Source: CAMCXE01 sp036520615
Lineage (GTDB): Bacteria; Pseudomonadota; Gammaproteobacteria; Pseudomonadales; Cellvibrionaceae
Length of the DNA: 64,000 bases
Direction of reading: 5' to 3'
Assembly (NCBI GenBank): GCA_036520615.1
Contig: DATDJI010000092.1
Coordinates: forward strand, 17,651 to 81,650
The translations under genes were made by a program, and so were the position numbers. Positions 1 to 8,171 of this stretch are shown piece by piece (position 1 is the stretch's first letter; every line of letters starts with the position of its first letter). The notes under the pieces are model-generated. The model did not search any database and was not told the origin of the DNA. It was given only the letters and a program-made list of their open reading frames with translations.

Positions 1-62
1 GGCAAGCGAGTTTATACGTTCGCGCCATCAGTATCTTATTCCTGTGGAGAATTTTTACAGCT

Positions 63-716
63 ATGCCCAAACCTCTTTTAGCGGTTATTTTCGATCACGA
101 CGGTACGTTGGTCGATTCCGAACCCGTCCATCACCGCTGCTGGCAAGAAGCCATAGCACCCTATGGTGCACACTTTGCGCTGCATGATTATGTAACCCAT
201 TTAACCGGCATTCCCTCTGCCAGCTCAGCACAGTGGATTATTGACCGGTTTAATTTACCGATAGATGCCCAGGCGCTGTATGCACAGAAACAAAAACATG
301 TTGATACATTTTTGCGCAGCGATGCCTTTCCTCTCATGCCCAATGCCGAAGAGCTAGTGCGCTTTTGTTTTGAGCACGGGTTAAAACTTGCAGTGGCTAG
401 CGGCGCGGGCAAAAAAGAAATCACGCACTCGCTAAGTGCACACGGTTTAGATCGTTGGATTGACGTGGTAGCGAGTAAAAACGATGTAGCCAGCAACAAG
501 CCTGCGCCGGACGTATATCTACTAGCTCTGCAACGTTTAGGCATTAATGCTGCGCATGCCATTGCCGTTGAAGATAGCAATGCCGGTGAAGCCTCTGCAC
601 TGGCTGCTGCTCTAACCTGTGTGCGCCTGCGCCCTTCGCGCGCGCATGAACAGGTTATTGGTGTTCAATCACTTAAGGACGCACAGAACTGGCTCGAACG
701 TCATTTAAACAATTAG
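63..716 (+). CDS. HAD-superfamily phosphatase, beta-phosphoglucomutase-like
   Basis: A 217-residue soluble protein of the HAD hydrolase superfamily, subfamily I with a cap domain. Motif I reads FDHDGTLVDSE, giving nucleophile D11 and acid/base D13. Motif III is a lysine in the SNKPAPDVY stretch and motif IV the acidic pair in AVEDSNAG. This layout fits enzymes that dephosphorylate small sugar phosphates or isomerise beta-glucose-1-phosphate (the YieH/YqaB/PgmB group). The substrate cannot be told from sequence. The start follows a GTGGAG ribosome site. The gene stands alone, 160 bp before the next gene. Family assignment is firm; the exact function is open. Confidence 0.88.
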   Translation: MPKPLLAVIFDHDGTLVDSEPVHHRCWQEAIAPYGAHFALHDYVTHLTGIPSASSAQWIIDRFNLPIDAQALYAQKQKHVDTFLRSDAFPLMPNAEELVRFCFEHGLKLAVASGAGKKEITHSLSAHGLDRWIDVVASKNDVASNKPAPDVYLLALQRLGINAAHAIAVEDSNAGEASALAAALTCVRLRPSRAHEQVIGVQSLKDAQNWLERHLNN

Positions 717-876
717 CCGGTTTTTGCTCGCAACTAAAACTATCTAGCAAGATGATACAAATAACGCATACCCGCATGAGCATGGACGATAAGAAATACT
801 GCGAACTCGGCAAGCATGGTTAATTGCAACTAAACTGCTGAGGCAACCTGCATTTGGAAGAAGGAGGCGCCCGGCC

Positions 877-1989
877 ATGAATTCAGATATCAGCGACATT
901 GACCGCCAAACCGCCGAAGATCTGTTTGAAGATTTCACCTCTCACCACAGCCATGTAGAGCAGGCAATTGCCGAATTATTGGTAATGCCTTCAGACGGCG
1001 CACTGCACCAGTTATTTCGCGAAGTTCATACAATTAAAGGCAATGCTTCGATGTTTGGCTTTGATGAAATTGTGCATTTCATCCACTCCATCGAAAACGT
1101 AATCAGTGCGTTGCGCACTGGACAACTACAGATGACTCGAGCCATTGGCGAAGTCATTATGATGGCCATGGACCGAGCACGGGATCTGCACGAAGTGTAT
1201 TTATTTAAAAGAACCTTCGATAAACTCAATATTGCTGATATTCAATCGGCATTAGGACAACTCGCCGCCGCACGCAATGAACACAGCGTTGAAATTACCA
1301 CCACAAACGCCATCAACCAGTTAACCAACCACTTCGCAAGCGCAGATATCAGTGAAGAGGAAAATCCACCGCAAGCCTCCGCGTATTTCAGTGCCGATTT
1401 ACAAATCAAACAGGATTTAATTTTTTTTCGCTCGTTGGCACAGGAACTAGATAAACAAAATATTTTTTGGGACCAACGCAGTGCATTGATATTTCGCTGG
1501 TCGCAAAAAATGAATGCCCTCAGCGATTATGCAATCGACCCTTCTCAATTGGCCGCTGCAGTTTATTTACACGATATTGGTATGAGCTTTTTACCCTCAG
1601 ATATCGTGAATAAAACTAGTAAATTAACGGCGCTGGAAAATCAGCAAGTACACAAACACCCGATCTGGGGTATGGAATTTGTGCGCAGAATGAATCGATG
1701 GCAGGAAGCTGCGTTGATGATCAGCCAACACCACGAACGCTTCGACGGCACCGGCTACCCGGCCATGATAGAAGGCAACGCTATTCATAGCGGCGCCCGT
1801 ATTATCGCCATTTTGGATGCCTTCTATGCAATCATTAACGCCCGTGCAGATCGAGCGCTGCGGCGCTCGATTCTTCGCGCCGTATCAGAGATCAATGCCT
1901 GCTCTGGTACTCAGTTCTGCCCCACCTGGGTGAGCCTGTTTAACCAGGTGATCCGCGATGAAAGCCGTGAAGGGCTTTTAGGCCATTAA
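877..1989 (+). CDS. HPt domain fused to HD-GYP domain (putative c-di-GMP phosphodiesterase)
   Basis: A 370-residue cytoplasmic signalling protein. Residues about 10-110 form an HPt domain with the phosphoacceptor motif HTIKGNASMFGF (H51), like the P1 domain of CheA. Residues about 180-350 form an HD-GYP domain: the HD pair is H232-D233, followed by H261, HHERFDGTGYP (H285, H286, GYP 293-295) and a late ARI..ILDAF segment. HD-GYP proteins hydrolyse c-di-GMP. The usual HDIGK is HDIGM here, so the family lysine at position 236 is lost and activity may be altered. Phosphorelay to H51 could gate the output; this is inferred. The start follows AAGGAGG at 861-867. No kinase or receiver gene is adjacent, so its partner lies elsewhere. 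Confidence 0.85.
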   Translation: MNSDISDIDRQTAEDLFEDFTSHHSHVEQAIAELLVMPSDGALHQLFREVHTIKGNASMFGFDEIVHFIHSIENVISALRTGQLQMTRAIGEVIMMAMDRARDLHEVYLFKRTFDKLNIADIQSALGQLAAARNEHSVEITTTNAINQLTNHFASADISEEENPPQASAYFSADLQIKQDLIFFRSLAQELDKQNIFWDQRSALIFRWSQKMNALSDYAIDPSQLAAAVYLHDIGMSFLPSDIVNKTSKLTALENQQVHKHPIWGMEFVRRMNRWQEAALMISQHHERFDGTGYPAMIEGNAIHSGARIIAILDAFYAIINARADRALRRSILRAVSEINACSGTQFCPTWVSLFNQVIRDESREGLLGH

Positions 1990-2102
1990 TAGCTTTTATT
2001 TAGGCACTCTTTAGCGTTAAAACTCGCCAGCAAGGCATGACCGACAAAGCCCAAACTGCTATAGTCGCGGCTTTTTTGACGGCCTCAAAAGGTGCTTTAT
2101 TC

Positions 2103-4151
2103 ATGTCTGTTCGTACAATTTTAGTGACCTGTGCTCTCCCCTATGCCAATGGATCAATCCATTTAGGCCATATGGTGGAACATATCCAAGCAGATATTTG
2201 GGTACGTTTTCAAAAAATGCGCGGACACCAGATCACGTTTGTATGCGCCGACGATGCCCACGGCACGGCCATTATGCTTGCCGCTGAAAAACTCAGCATT
2301 AGCAGTGAAGAGCAAATCGAGCGCGTAAAAACAGAACACATCGCAGACTTTGCAGGCTTTTCAATTCATTTTGATAATTACCACTCCACTCATTCAGCGG
2401 AAAACAAAACGCTCTCTGAATTAATTTATTCTCGCTTAAAAACCAACGGCCATATTAATGAGCGCTCAATAGTGCAGGCTTTTGACCCGGTAAAGAACAT
2501 ATTTTTAGCGGACCGCTATATAAAAGGCACTTGCCCTAAATGTAAAACCCCTGATCAATACGGCGATAATTGCGAAGCCTGCGGCGCCACCTATGCGCCT
2601 ATGGAGCTAATTAATCCGATATCTATGTATTCCGGTGCAACTCCGATTGCCAAAGAATCCAAACATTTATTTTTCGCCTTACCGCTATTCAGTGATTTTT
2701 TGCGCGACTGGACCCGCGCTGGGCATTTAGCGCCTGAGGTGGCCAATAAATTAGCCGAATGGATTGATGGCGGCCTACAGGAGTGGGATATCTCACGCGA
2801 CGCACCCTATTTTGGTTTTGAAATCCCCGGTGAGCCGGGCAAATATTTTTATGTTTGGCTGGATGCACCTATCGGCTATATGGCCTCCCATCAACACTAT
2901 TGCGAGCAACATAAGCTAGATTTTAATGCCTATTGGAAGCCTGACAGCAGCGCTGAGCTTTATCATTTTATCGGCAAAGATATTATTAATTTCCACGGTT
3001 TATTTTGGCCAGCGATGTTGCACTCAGCGAATTTTCGCACACCCACACAAGTGTTTTGCCACGGGTTTTTAACCGTGGATGGCAAAAAAATGAGTAAATC
3101 CCGCGGCACGTTTGTAAACGCACGCACGTATCTTGAGCATTTAAACCCGGAATATCTGCGTTATTATTTTGCTAGCAAACTGACCTCAGGCATTGAAGAC
3201 ATTGATTTAAATTTGGAAGATTTTGTCAGCCGAGTGAATTCTGATTTGGTTGGAAAAGTCGTGAATATTGCTAGCCGCTGCGCCAATTTTATTCATAAAT
3301 TAAACGACGGCGAGCTTAATAGCTCCCCGCTTGAACTAGATTTATGGGAGCGCACACAAGCGGCAAGTGTCCCCATCGCGCAGCTTTATGAAAACCGTGA
3401 ATTCGCTAAAGCTATGCGGGAGATTATGGCGCTTGCCGATGCAGCTAACGAATTTATTGCCGCCAATGCACCTTGGGCGTTAGCAAAACAACCAGGTAAG
3501 GAGCAACGAGTAATTGCCATTTGTAGCCTCGGCATCAATTTGTTTGCGGCATTAATGACCTATTTAAAACCCGTTCTGCCGGAAATGGCCCTGCACGCTG
3601 AGGAATTTTTAGGTGTAACGCTGCATTGGCAAACGCCGCCACAATATTTACACGGGCAGCGTATAAAGCCGTTTAAACCCTTAGTGCAACGCGTTGAACA
3701 GGAAAAAATCCAAGCGATGGTAGAAGCTAGCAAATCTGCAGAACCTATTGGTACCGCGTCAAACGATACAGCCGCTCCGGCAAGTGAAGCTGCAACTGGT
3801 TGGCTAGCAAAAGATCCCATTTCCGCTCAAATTGACTATGCCGATTTTGCCAAAATTGATTTGCGCGTCGCTAAAATTATTCACGCCGAAGCTGTAACCG
3901 GCGCTGATAAATTATTGCGCTTGGTGTTAAGCCTGGGCGATGCAGAGCGCCAAGTATTTGCGGGAATTAAAAGCGCCTACACACCGGAGGATTTAATCGG
4001 CAAACACACGGTGGTTGTCGCCAATTTAGCGGCGCGGAAAATGAAATTCGGCATGAGTGAAGGCATGGTGTTAGCCGCAGGGCCTGGTGGTAAAGATTTA
4101 TTTATTCTTGAGCCACACGCAGGTGCAGAAGCCGGCATGAAGGTTATGTAA
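2103..4151 (+). CDS. metG: Methionyl-tRNA synthetase
   Basis: Charges tRNA-Met with methionine. The class I signature is HLGH near the N terminus, and KMSKS follows in the segment GKKMSKSRGTF. A zinc knuckle of CPKC...CEAC type lies in the connective peptide, as in the E. coli enzyme. The C-terminal ~100 residues (from about DYADFAKIDLRVAKI) form the dimerising, tRNA-binding EMAP/Trbp111-like domain, so this is the long, 682-residue form. The frame is open from 2037, but the conserved N terminus (MSVRTILVTCALPYANG) starts at 2103, behind AAAGGTG. It lies 5 bp before rsxA, the usual metG-rnf order of Pseudomonas-like bacteria. Confidence 0.97.
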   Translation: MSVRTILVTCALPYANGSIHLGHMVEHIQADIWVRFQKMRGHQITFVCADDAHGTAIMLAAEKLSISSEEQIERVKTEHIADFAGFSIHFDNYHSTHSAENKTLSELIYSRLKTNGHINERSIVQAFDPVKNIFLADRYIKGTCPKCKTPDQYGDNCEACGATYAPMELINPISMYSGATPIAKESKHLFFALPLFSDFLRDWTRAGHLAPEVANKLAEWIDGGLQEWDISRDAPYFGFEIPGEPGKYFYVWLDAPIGYMASHQHYCEQHKLDFNAYWKPDSSAELYHFIGKDIINFHGLFWPAMLHSANFRTPTQVFCHGFLTVDGKKMSKSRGTFVNARTYLEHLNPEYLRYYFASKLTSGIEDIDLNLEDFVSRVNSDLVGKVVNIASRCANFIHKLNDGELNSSPLELDLWERTQAASVPIAQLYENREFAKAMREIMALADAANEFIAANAPWALAKQPGKEQRVIAICSLGINLFAALMTYLKPVLPEMALHAEEFLGVTLHWQTPPQYLHGQRIKPFKPLVQRVEQEKIQAMVEASKSAEPIGTASNDTAAPASEAATGWLAKDPISAQIDYADFAKIDLRVAKIIHAEAVTGADKLLRLVLSLGDAERQVFAGIKSAYTPEDLIGKHTVVVANLAARKMKFGMSEGMVLAAGPGGKDLFILEPHAGAEAGMKVM

Positions 4152-4156
4152 TCGAC

Positions 4157-4729
4157 ATGGATTTTTTCGCTATTTTATTGGGCATGGTGCTAGTAAATAA
4201 TTTTGTTCTAGTACAATTTTTGGGCCTGTGCCCATTTATGGGTGTGTCCAATCAAACCTCGTCAGCATTAGGCATGGGTGCGGCTACAACGTTTGTGCTC
4301 ACCCTTGCCAGCTTGTGCTGTTATTTAGTCGATCATTGGGTTTTAGTTCCTTTGCATATCCCATTTTTGCGCACAATTTGTTTTATTGTAGTAATCGCGG
4401 CAGTTGTGCAATTTGCAAAATTATTTATAGAAAAATTCAGCCCGCTTTTATATCGAGTACTCGGCGTGTACTTACCTTTAATTACCACCAATTGCGCAGT
4501 GCTAGGTTTGTGCCTGCAGAATGCCAATAAAACCATGAGTTTTTTTCAAGCGGGTGTGTACGGATTGGGTGCTGGGTTAGGGTTTTCACTTGTTCTTGTA
4601 TGTTTTTCTGCGATGCGCGAGCGCTTAATTCATGCGGATGCGCCGCGTGCATTTAAGGGTCCAGCTTTAGCGATGGTTACGGCTGGGCTTATGTCGTTAG
4701 CATTTATGGGATTTGCAGGTTTAGTTTAA
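4157..4729 (+). CDS. rsxA: Rnf/Rsx electron transport complex subunit A
   Basis: A 190-residue inner-membrane protein with six hydrophobic helices and the family signatures VNNFVLVQFLGLCPFMGVS near the N terminus and LPLITTNCAVLG in the middle. Both contain cysteines known in RnfA/NqrD to hold an Fe-S cluster between the two membrane halves. It is part of the ion-pumping Rnf complex, or in enterobacteria the SoxR-reducing Rsx complex. It starts 5 bp after metG and ends 2 bp before rsxB, so the genes are cotranscribed. Length is normal for the family. Confidence 0.95.
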   Translation: MDFFAILLGMVLVNNFVLVQFLGLCPFMGVSNQTSSALGMGAATTFVLTLASLCCYLVDHWVLVPLHIPFLRTICFIVVIAAVVQFAKLFIEKFSPLLYRVLGVYLPLITTNCAVLGLCLQNANKTMSFFQAGVYGLGAGLGFSLVLVCFSAMRERLIHADAPRAFKGPALAMVTAGLMSLAFMGFAGLV

Positions 4730-4731
4730 CG

Positions 4732-5346
4732 ATGCAATTTCTCGACGATGTATCCATGTGGCAGCTAATACACAATTCACCTTGGCTCTCGAGCTTAATA
4801 GCACTAGGCGGCTTGTGTTTTGTAAGTGGGCTGCTGTTGGGTTTTGCTGCGTTACGCTTTCGCGTTGAAGGCAGCCCATTGGTTGCACAAATTGATGCAA
4901 TTTTGCCGCAAACCCAATGTGGTCAATGCGGCCACCCTGGCTGCCGCCCCTATGCCGAAGCAATAGCAACAGGTGAAGCCATTAACCGCTGCCCACCCGG
5001 CGGCCAAGCCACAATTGATGCCTTAGCTCATCTTTTAGGCCTGGAACCACTGCCGCTAGATGCTGAACACGGCGTTGCCAGTGCGATAAAAACTGTTGCC
5101 TACATCCGCGAATCTGAATGTATCGGCTGCACAAAGTGTATTCAGGCTTGCCCGGTCGATGCCATTCTCGGCGCCGCCAAATTAATGCACACGGTAATTG
5201 CTAGCGAATGCACCGGTTGTGATCTATGCGTGGAGCCCTGCCCAGTAGACTGTATTGAAATGCGTCCGCTCACTCCGCCTGTGCAGGTCTGGTCCTGGCC
5301 CGCCCCCTCTCATACTCATTTAATCGCCAGCGACCGCGCCCTATGA
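4732..5346 (+). CDS. rsxB: Rnf/Rsx electron transport complex subunit B (ferredoxin-like)
   Basis: A 204-residue iron-sulfur protein. An N-terminal membrane helix (about 18-40) is followed by a 4Fe-4S domain with CGQCGHPGC. Two classical ferredoxin motifs follow, CIGCTKCIQACP and CTGCDLCVEPCP, for two more [4Fe-4S] clusters. RnfB takes electrons from ferredoxin or NADH-linked subunits and passes them along the complex. The ATG lies 2 bp after the rsxA stop, and the last four bases overlap the rsxC start (ATGA), indicating translational coupling. All cysteines are present. Confidence 0.95.
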   Translation: MQFLDDVSMWQLIHNSPWLSSLIALGGLCFVSGLLLGFAALRFRVEGSPLVAQIDAILPQTQCGQCGHPGCRPYAEAIATGEAINRCPPGGQATIDALAHLLGLEPLPLDAEHGVASAIKTVAYIRESECIGCTKCIQACPVDAILGAAKLMHTVIASECTGCDLCVEPCPVDCIEMRPLTPPVQVWSWPAPSHTHLIASDRAL

Positions 5347-7496
5347 CTCAACTCTGGCCCATCAGCGGCGGCATTCATCCCCCGCAAAATAAACAACAAA
5401 CCTGCAACACAACTATCCGGAACCTGCCATTACCGGAGCATTTTTACCTAAGTCTGTTGCAAGATCGCGGCGCGCAACTGGGCGAAGCCCTACAGCCAGT
5501 TGTAATGGCGGGAGATTATGTTAAAAAAGGCCAATTAATAGCCACAGGTGTGGGCATTCAAGCGGTGCCCCTGCACGCACCCACATCCGGCCACATCGGC
5601 CAGGTTATCGACAGACCTTTAAATCACCCTTCGGGGAACCCCGGCCCACATATAGAGCTAATCAGCGATGGCTTGGATCAGTGGCATTTGCTTACCGCTT
5701 GTGAAGATCCTTTCAAACTGGATAAGTCGGCACTGCTAGGGCTTATTCAACAAGCTGGCATTTGCGGTATGGGCGGTGCAGGCTTTCCGACAGCCTTAAA
5801 GTTATCGACCGAGCAGCCCATTCATACACTGATTTTAAACGGTACCGAGTGCGAACCCTATATCACTACCGATGACCGCCTGATGCAGGAAGAACCAACT
5901 GACATTCTCAACGGCGCCTTGCTGTGTGCACAAATCCTTGGGGCACAGCAGATTAAAATCGCCATTGAAGATAACAAACCCCAAGCCATAACCAGTATCT
6001 GTACGGCGATCAAATCCTTCGCAGGCGCACGAGCGAATCAATTTCATCTTGCAACCTTACCTACTATTTACCCGTCTGGCGGCACCAAACAATTAGTGCA
6101 AATTCTCACCGGCCAACAGGTACCCTCCGGCCAGCAAGCAACTAGTCTGGGCTTGATGGTAATAAATGTTGCTACGGTTCGAGCGGTTTGGCGGGCGGTG
6201 CGCTGGGGGGAACCACTTATTGAGCGGGTGACTACGCTCAGTGGCAGCGCGCTGAAGCAGCAGAGCAATATCTGGGTGCGTATAGGCACACCTGTCAGGC
6301 ACATCCTCAATGAACTCGGTTGGAGTTATAGCGAAAATTCGCCGTTAATTTTAGGTGGTCCATTAATGGGCTTTACCCTTAAGCCAGATGCATCGCTGGG
6401 TAAAACCAGCAACTGCGTCATTGCTCCTCTCTCAGCTGAAATGCCCCCTGCCCCGGAAGAGGCACCCTGTATTCGGTGCGGCCAATGCGATAGTGTTTGC
6501 CCGGCGCAGCTTTTACCACAACAACTTTTTTGGCACGCAAAAGCTAAGGAAAATGCTCGACTCATCAACCACAATTTATTCGACTGTATTGAATGCGGTG
6601 CCTGCAGTTATGTATGCCCGAGCACAATTCCGCTCGTCCATTATTATCGGCATGCCAAAGCGGATATTCGTGCGCAGCAAGAGATAAAACTCAAAGCTGA
6701 TCACGCCCGTAGCCGGTTTGAGGCCCATCAAGCTCGTATTGAACAACAGGAAGCGGATAAACAAGCCAAGCGCACGAGCCGCCAAGCGGCAGCTGTTGCA
6801 ATCCAAACTCAGCTTGACCTAAGCGCTATGCCTACACCTGCTGTTCCCGAGCAATCAGCTGAAAACATTGCCGCCAAATTACAGCGCCACCGGCAAAGTG
6901 CACAGGAGCGCTTAGATAGGTTAAAGCAACAATTTGCCGAAGAGCCGGACGCTGCCAGGCACGAGAAATTAGCGGCCAGTATTAAACAGGCACAAGTGCG
7001 ATTGAGCGAAGCGGAATTAAAAATTGCCGAATTAACCAGCCAAAATAGCGCCGATAAAGCGCTTGCCAAATTGCACGCCAGCCCACAACAACTGGCTAAT
7101 CAAGCATTCAGTACGCTGCATAAGCAACTGGCTATTACTGAAGAAAAACTCCTGGACGCTCGCGCAAACAATTTGCCCAGCCTGCATGCACTCACGCTAG
7201 CGGTGGAAAAACTGCGGCACAAAATCCACCAGGCCAGCAGTGAACTGCCTGATCATTCAGCCGAGCCTGCCGGGCCGGACGCTGCAACCCTTGCCGCAGC
7301 AGAACAAGCTTTAGCCCGCCTAGCCGCTAAAAAGACTCAAACAGCAGAAGAGAAAAAACAGGCCTTAATTGAATCTGTTGAGAAACGCATCCAACAACTG
7401 CATAGCCGTATGCAAAGCTGCGAAGCGGAAAAAATTCCAACATTAAAAGAAAGTTTGGCTGCGCTTGAAGCGCGTTTAAAAGAACTAAGCCATTAA
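5343..7496 (+). CDS. rsxC: Rnf/Rsx electron transport complex subunit C (NADH-binding)
   Basis: A 717-residue protein. The N-terminal part resembles the Nqo1/NuoF fold, with the glycine-rich ICGMGGAGFPTA nucleotide/FMN-site segment near residue 140. Two 4Fe-4S motifs follow, CIRCGQCDSVCP and CIECGACSYVCP (about 378-425). The rest, about residues 440-717, is a long Ala/Lys/Glu/Gln-rich helical tail of the sort seen in many gammaproteobacterial RnfC proteins. RnfC is the peripheral NADH-oxidising subunit. It overlaps rsxB by 4 bp. No rsxD, rsxG or rsxE follows: 49 bp later a convergent gene ends, so the operon is shortened here. Confidence 0.95.
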   Translation: MTQLWPISGGIHPPQNKQQTCNTTIRNLPLPEHFYLSLLQDRGAQLGEALQPVVMAGDYVKKGQLIATGVGIQAVPLHAPTSGHIGQVIDRPLNHPSGNPGPHIELISDGLDQWHLLTACEDPFKLDKSALLGLIQQAGICGMGGAGFPTALKLSTEQPIHTLILNGTECEPYITTDDRLMQEEPTDILNGALLCAQILGAQQIKIAIEDNKPQAITSICTAIKSFAGARANQFHLATLPTIYPSGGTKQLVQILTGQQVPSGQQATSLGLMVINVATVRAVWRAVRWGEPLIERVTTLSGSALKQQSNIWVRIGTPVRHILNELGWSYSENSPLILGGPLMGFTLKPDASLGKTSNCVIAPLSAEMPPAPEEAPCIRCGQCDSVCPAQLLPQQLFWHAKAKENARLINHNLFDCIECGACSYVCPSTIPLVHYYRHAKADIRAQQEIKLKADHARSRFEAHQARIEQQEADKQAKRTSRQAAAVAIQTQLDLSAMPTPAVPEQSAENIAAKLQRHRQSAQERLDRLKQQFAEEPDAARHEKLAASIKQAQVRLSEAELKIAELTSQNSADKALAKLHASPQQLANQAFSTLHKQLAITEEKLLDARANNLPSLHALTLAVEKLRHKIHQASSELPDHSAEPAGPDAATLAAAEQALARLAAKKTQTAEEKKQALIESVEKRIQQLHSRMQSCEAEKIPTLKESLAALEARLKELSH

Positions 7497-7545
7497 TCAC
7501 TATAGAAAGTTTTATTAATCGCTGCTTTTTCCTAACCCGTCTTGC

Positions 7546-8145
7546 CTAATTCACCCACAGCTTATGCGCAGCCTCAATCAATTGCACAGAATTCACCACG
7601 TTGAGTTTTTTCATAATATTTTCCTTGTGTTTTTCTACCGTGCGCAGGGAAATCGTTAATTGATCTGCAATAGAGCTGAGAGTTAGTCCTTGGGCAAACA
7701 AACCTAAAATTTGCTGCTCCCTCTGCGTAAGGCCTACGTTTGCATCGGCAATTAAATCAGCAACTGTAGCAGAAACAAAATGCTGCCCCAGCGCCACCTG
7801 CTCAAGTGCCTGCAAAATCATATCGGCATTATCGCGCTTGTGTACTAACCCGTCGCAAAGCGCAATCTCAAGTTGATGCAAAGCGGCGCCGGATTGAATT
7901 CCTGTGAGCAAAATAATTTTAACTTGGGTTAATTTAGATCTTAATTGCTCTGTTACCGACACAGGATCGCCGCCTGGCATCTGATAATCAAGTAGAATAC
8001 AATCCGGCTCAATGCAACATGCCTGTTCAACCAGCCCAGTAAAAGATTGTGCATGAGCTATTACAGTGTGGGTGGAGCGCGCCTCGATTAATAAAGCAAG
8101 GGATTGACGGAAAATATCATGATCATCCGCGATCAAAATGTTCAT
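7546..8145 (-). CDS. NarL/FixJ-type response regulator
   Basis: A 199-residue two-component regulator. The receiver domain begins MNILIADDHDIFRQSL, with phosphoacceptor D53 in LLDYQMPGG. A LuxR-type helix-turn-helix occupies about 135-199 (LTQREQQILGLFAQGLTLSSIADQL, then RTVEKHKENIMKKL). The frame is open for 65 codons upstream, but the receiver starts exactly at the ATG at 8145, preceded by TGGAG. It is divergent from the histidine kinase starting at 8172, which is probably its partner. Target genes are unknown. Confidence 0.92.
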   Translation of the reverse strand: MNILIADDHDIFRQSLALLIEARSTHTVIAHAQSFTGLVEQACCIEPDCILLDYQMPGGDPVSVTEQLRSKLTQVKIILLTGIQSGAALHQLEIALCDGLVHKRDNADMILQALEQVALGQHFVSATVADLIADANVGLTQREQQILGLFAQGLTLSSIADQLTISLRTVEKHKENIMKKLNVVNSVQLIEAAHKLWVN

Positions 8146-8171
8146 ACAAAGACACTCCAGTTGATAAGCGC

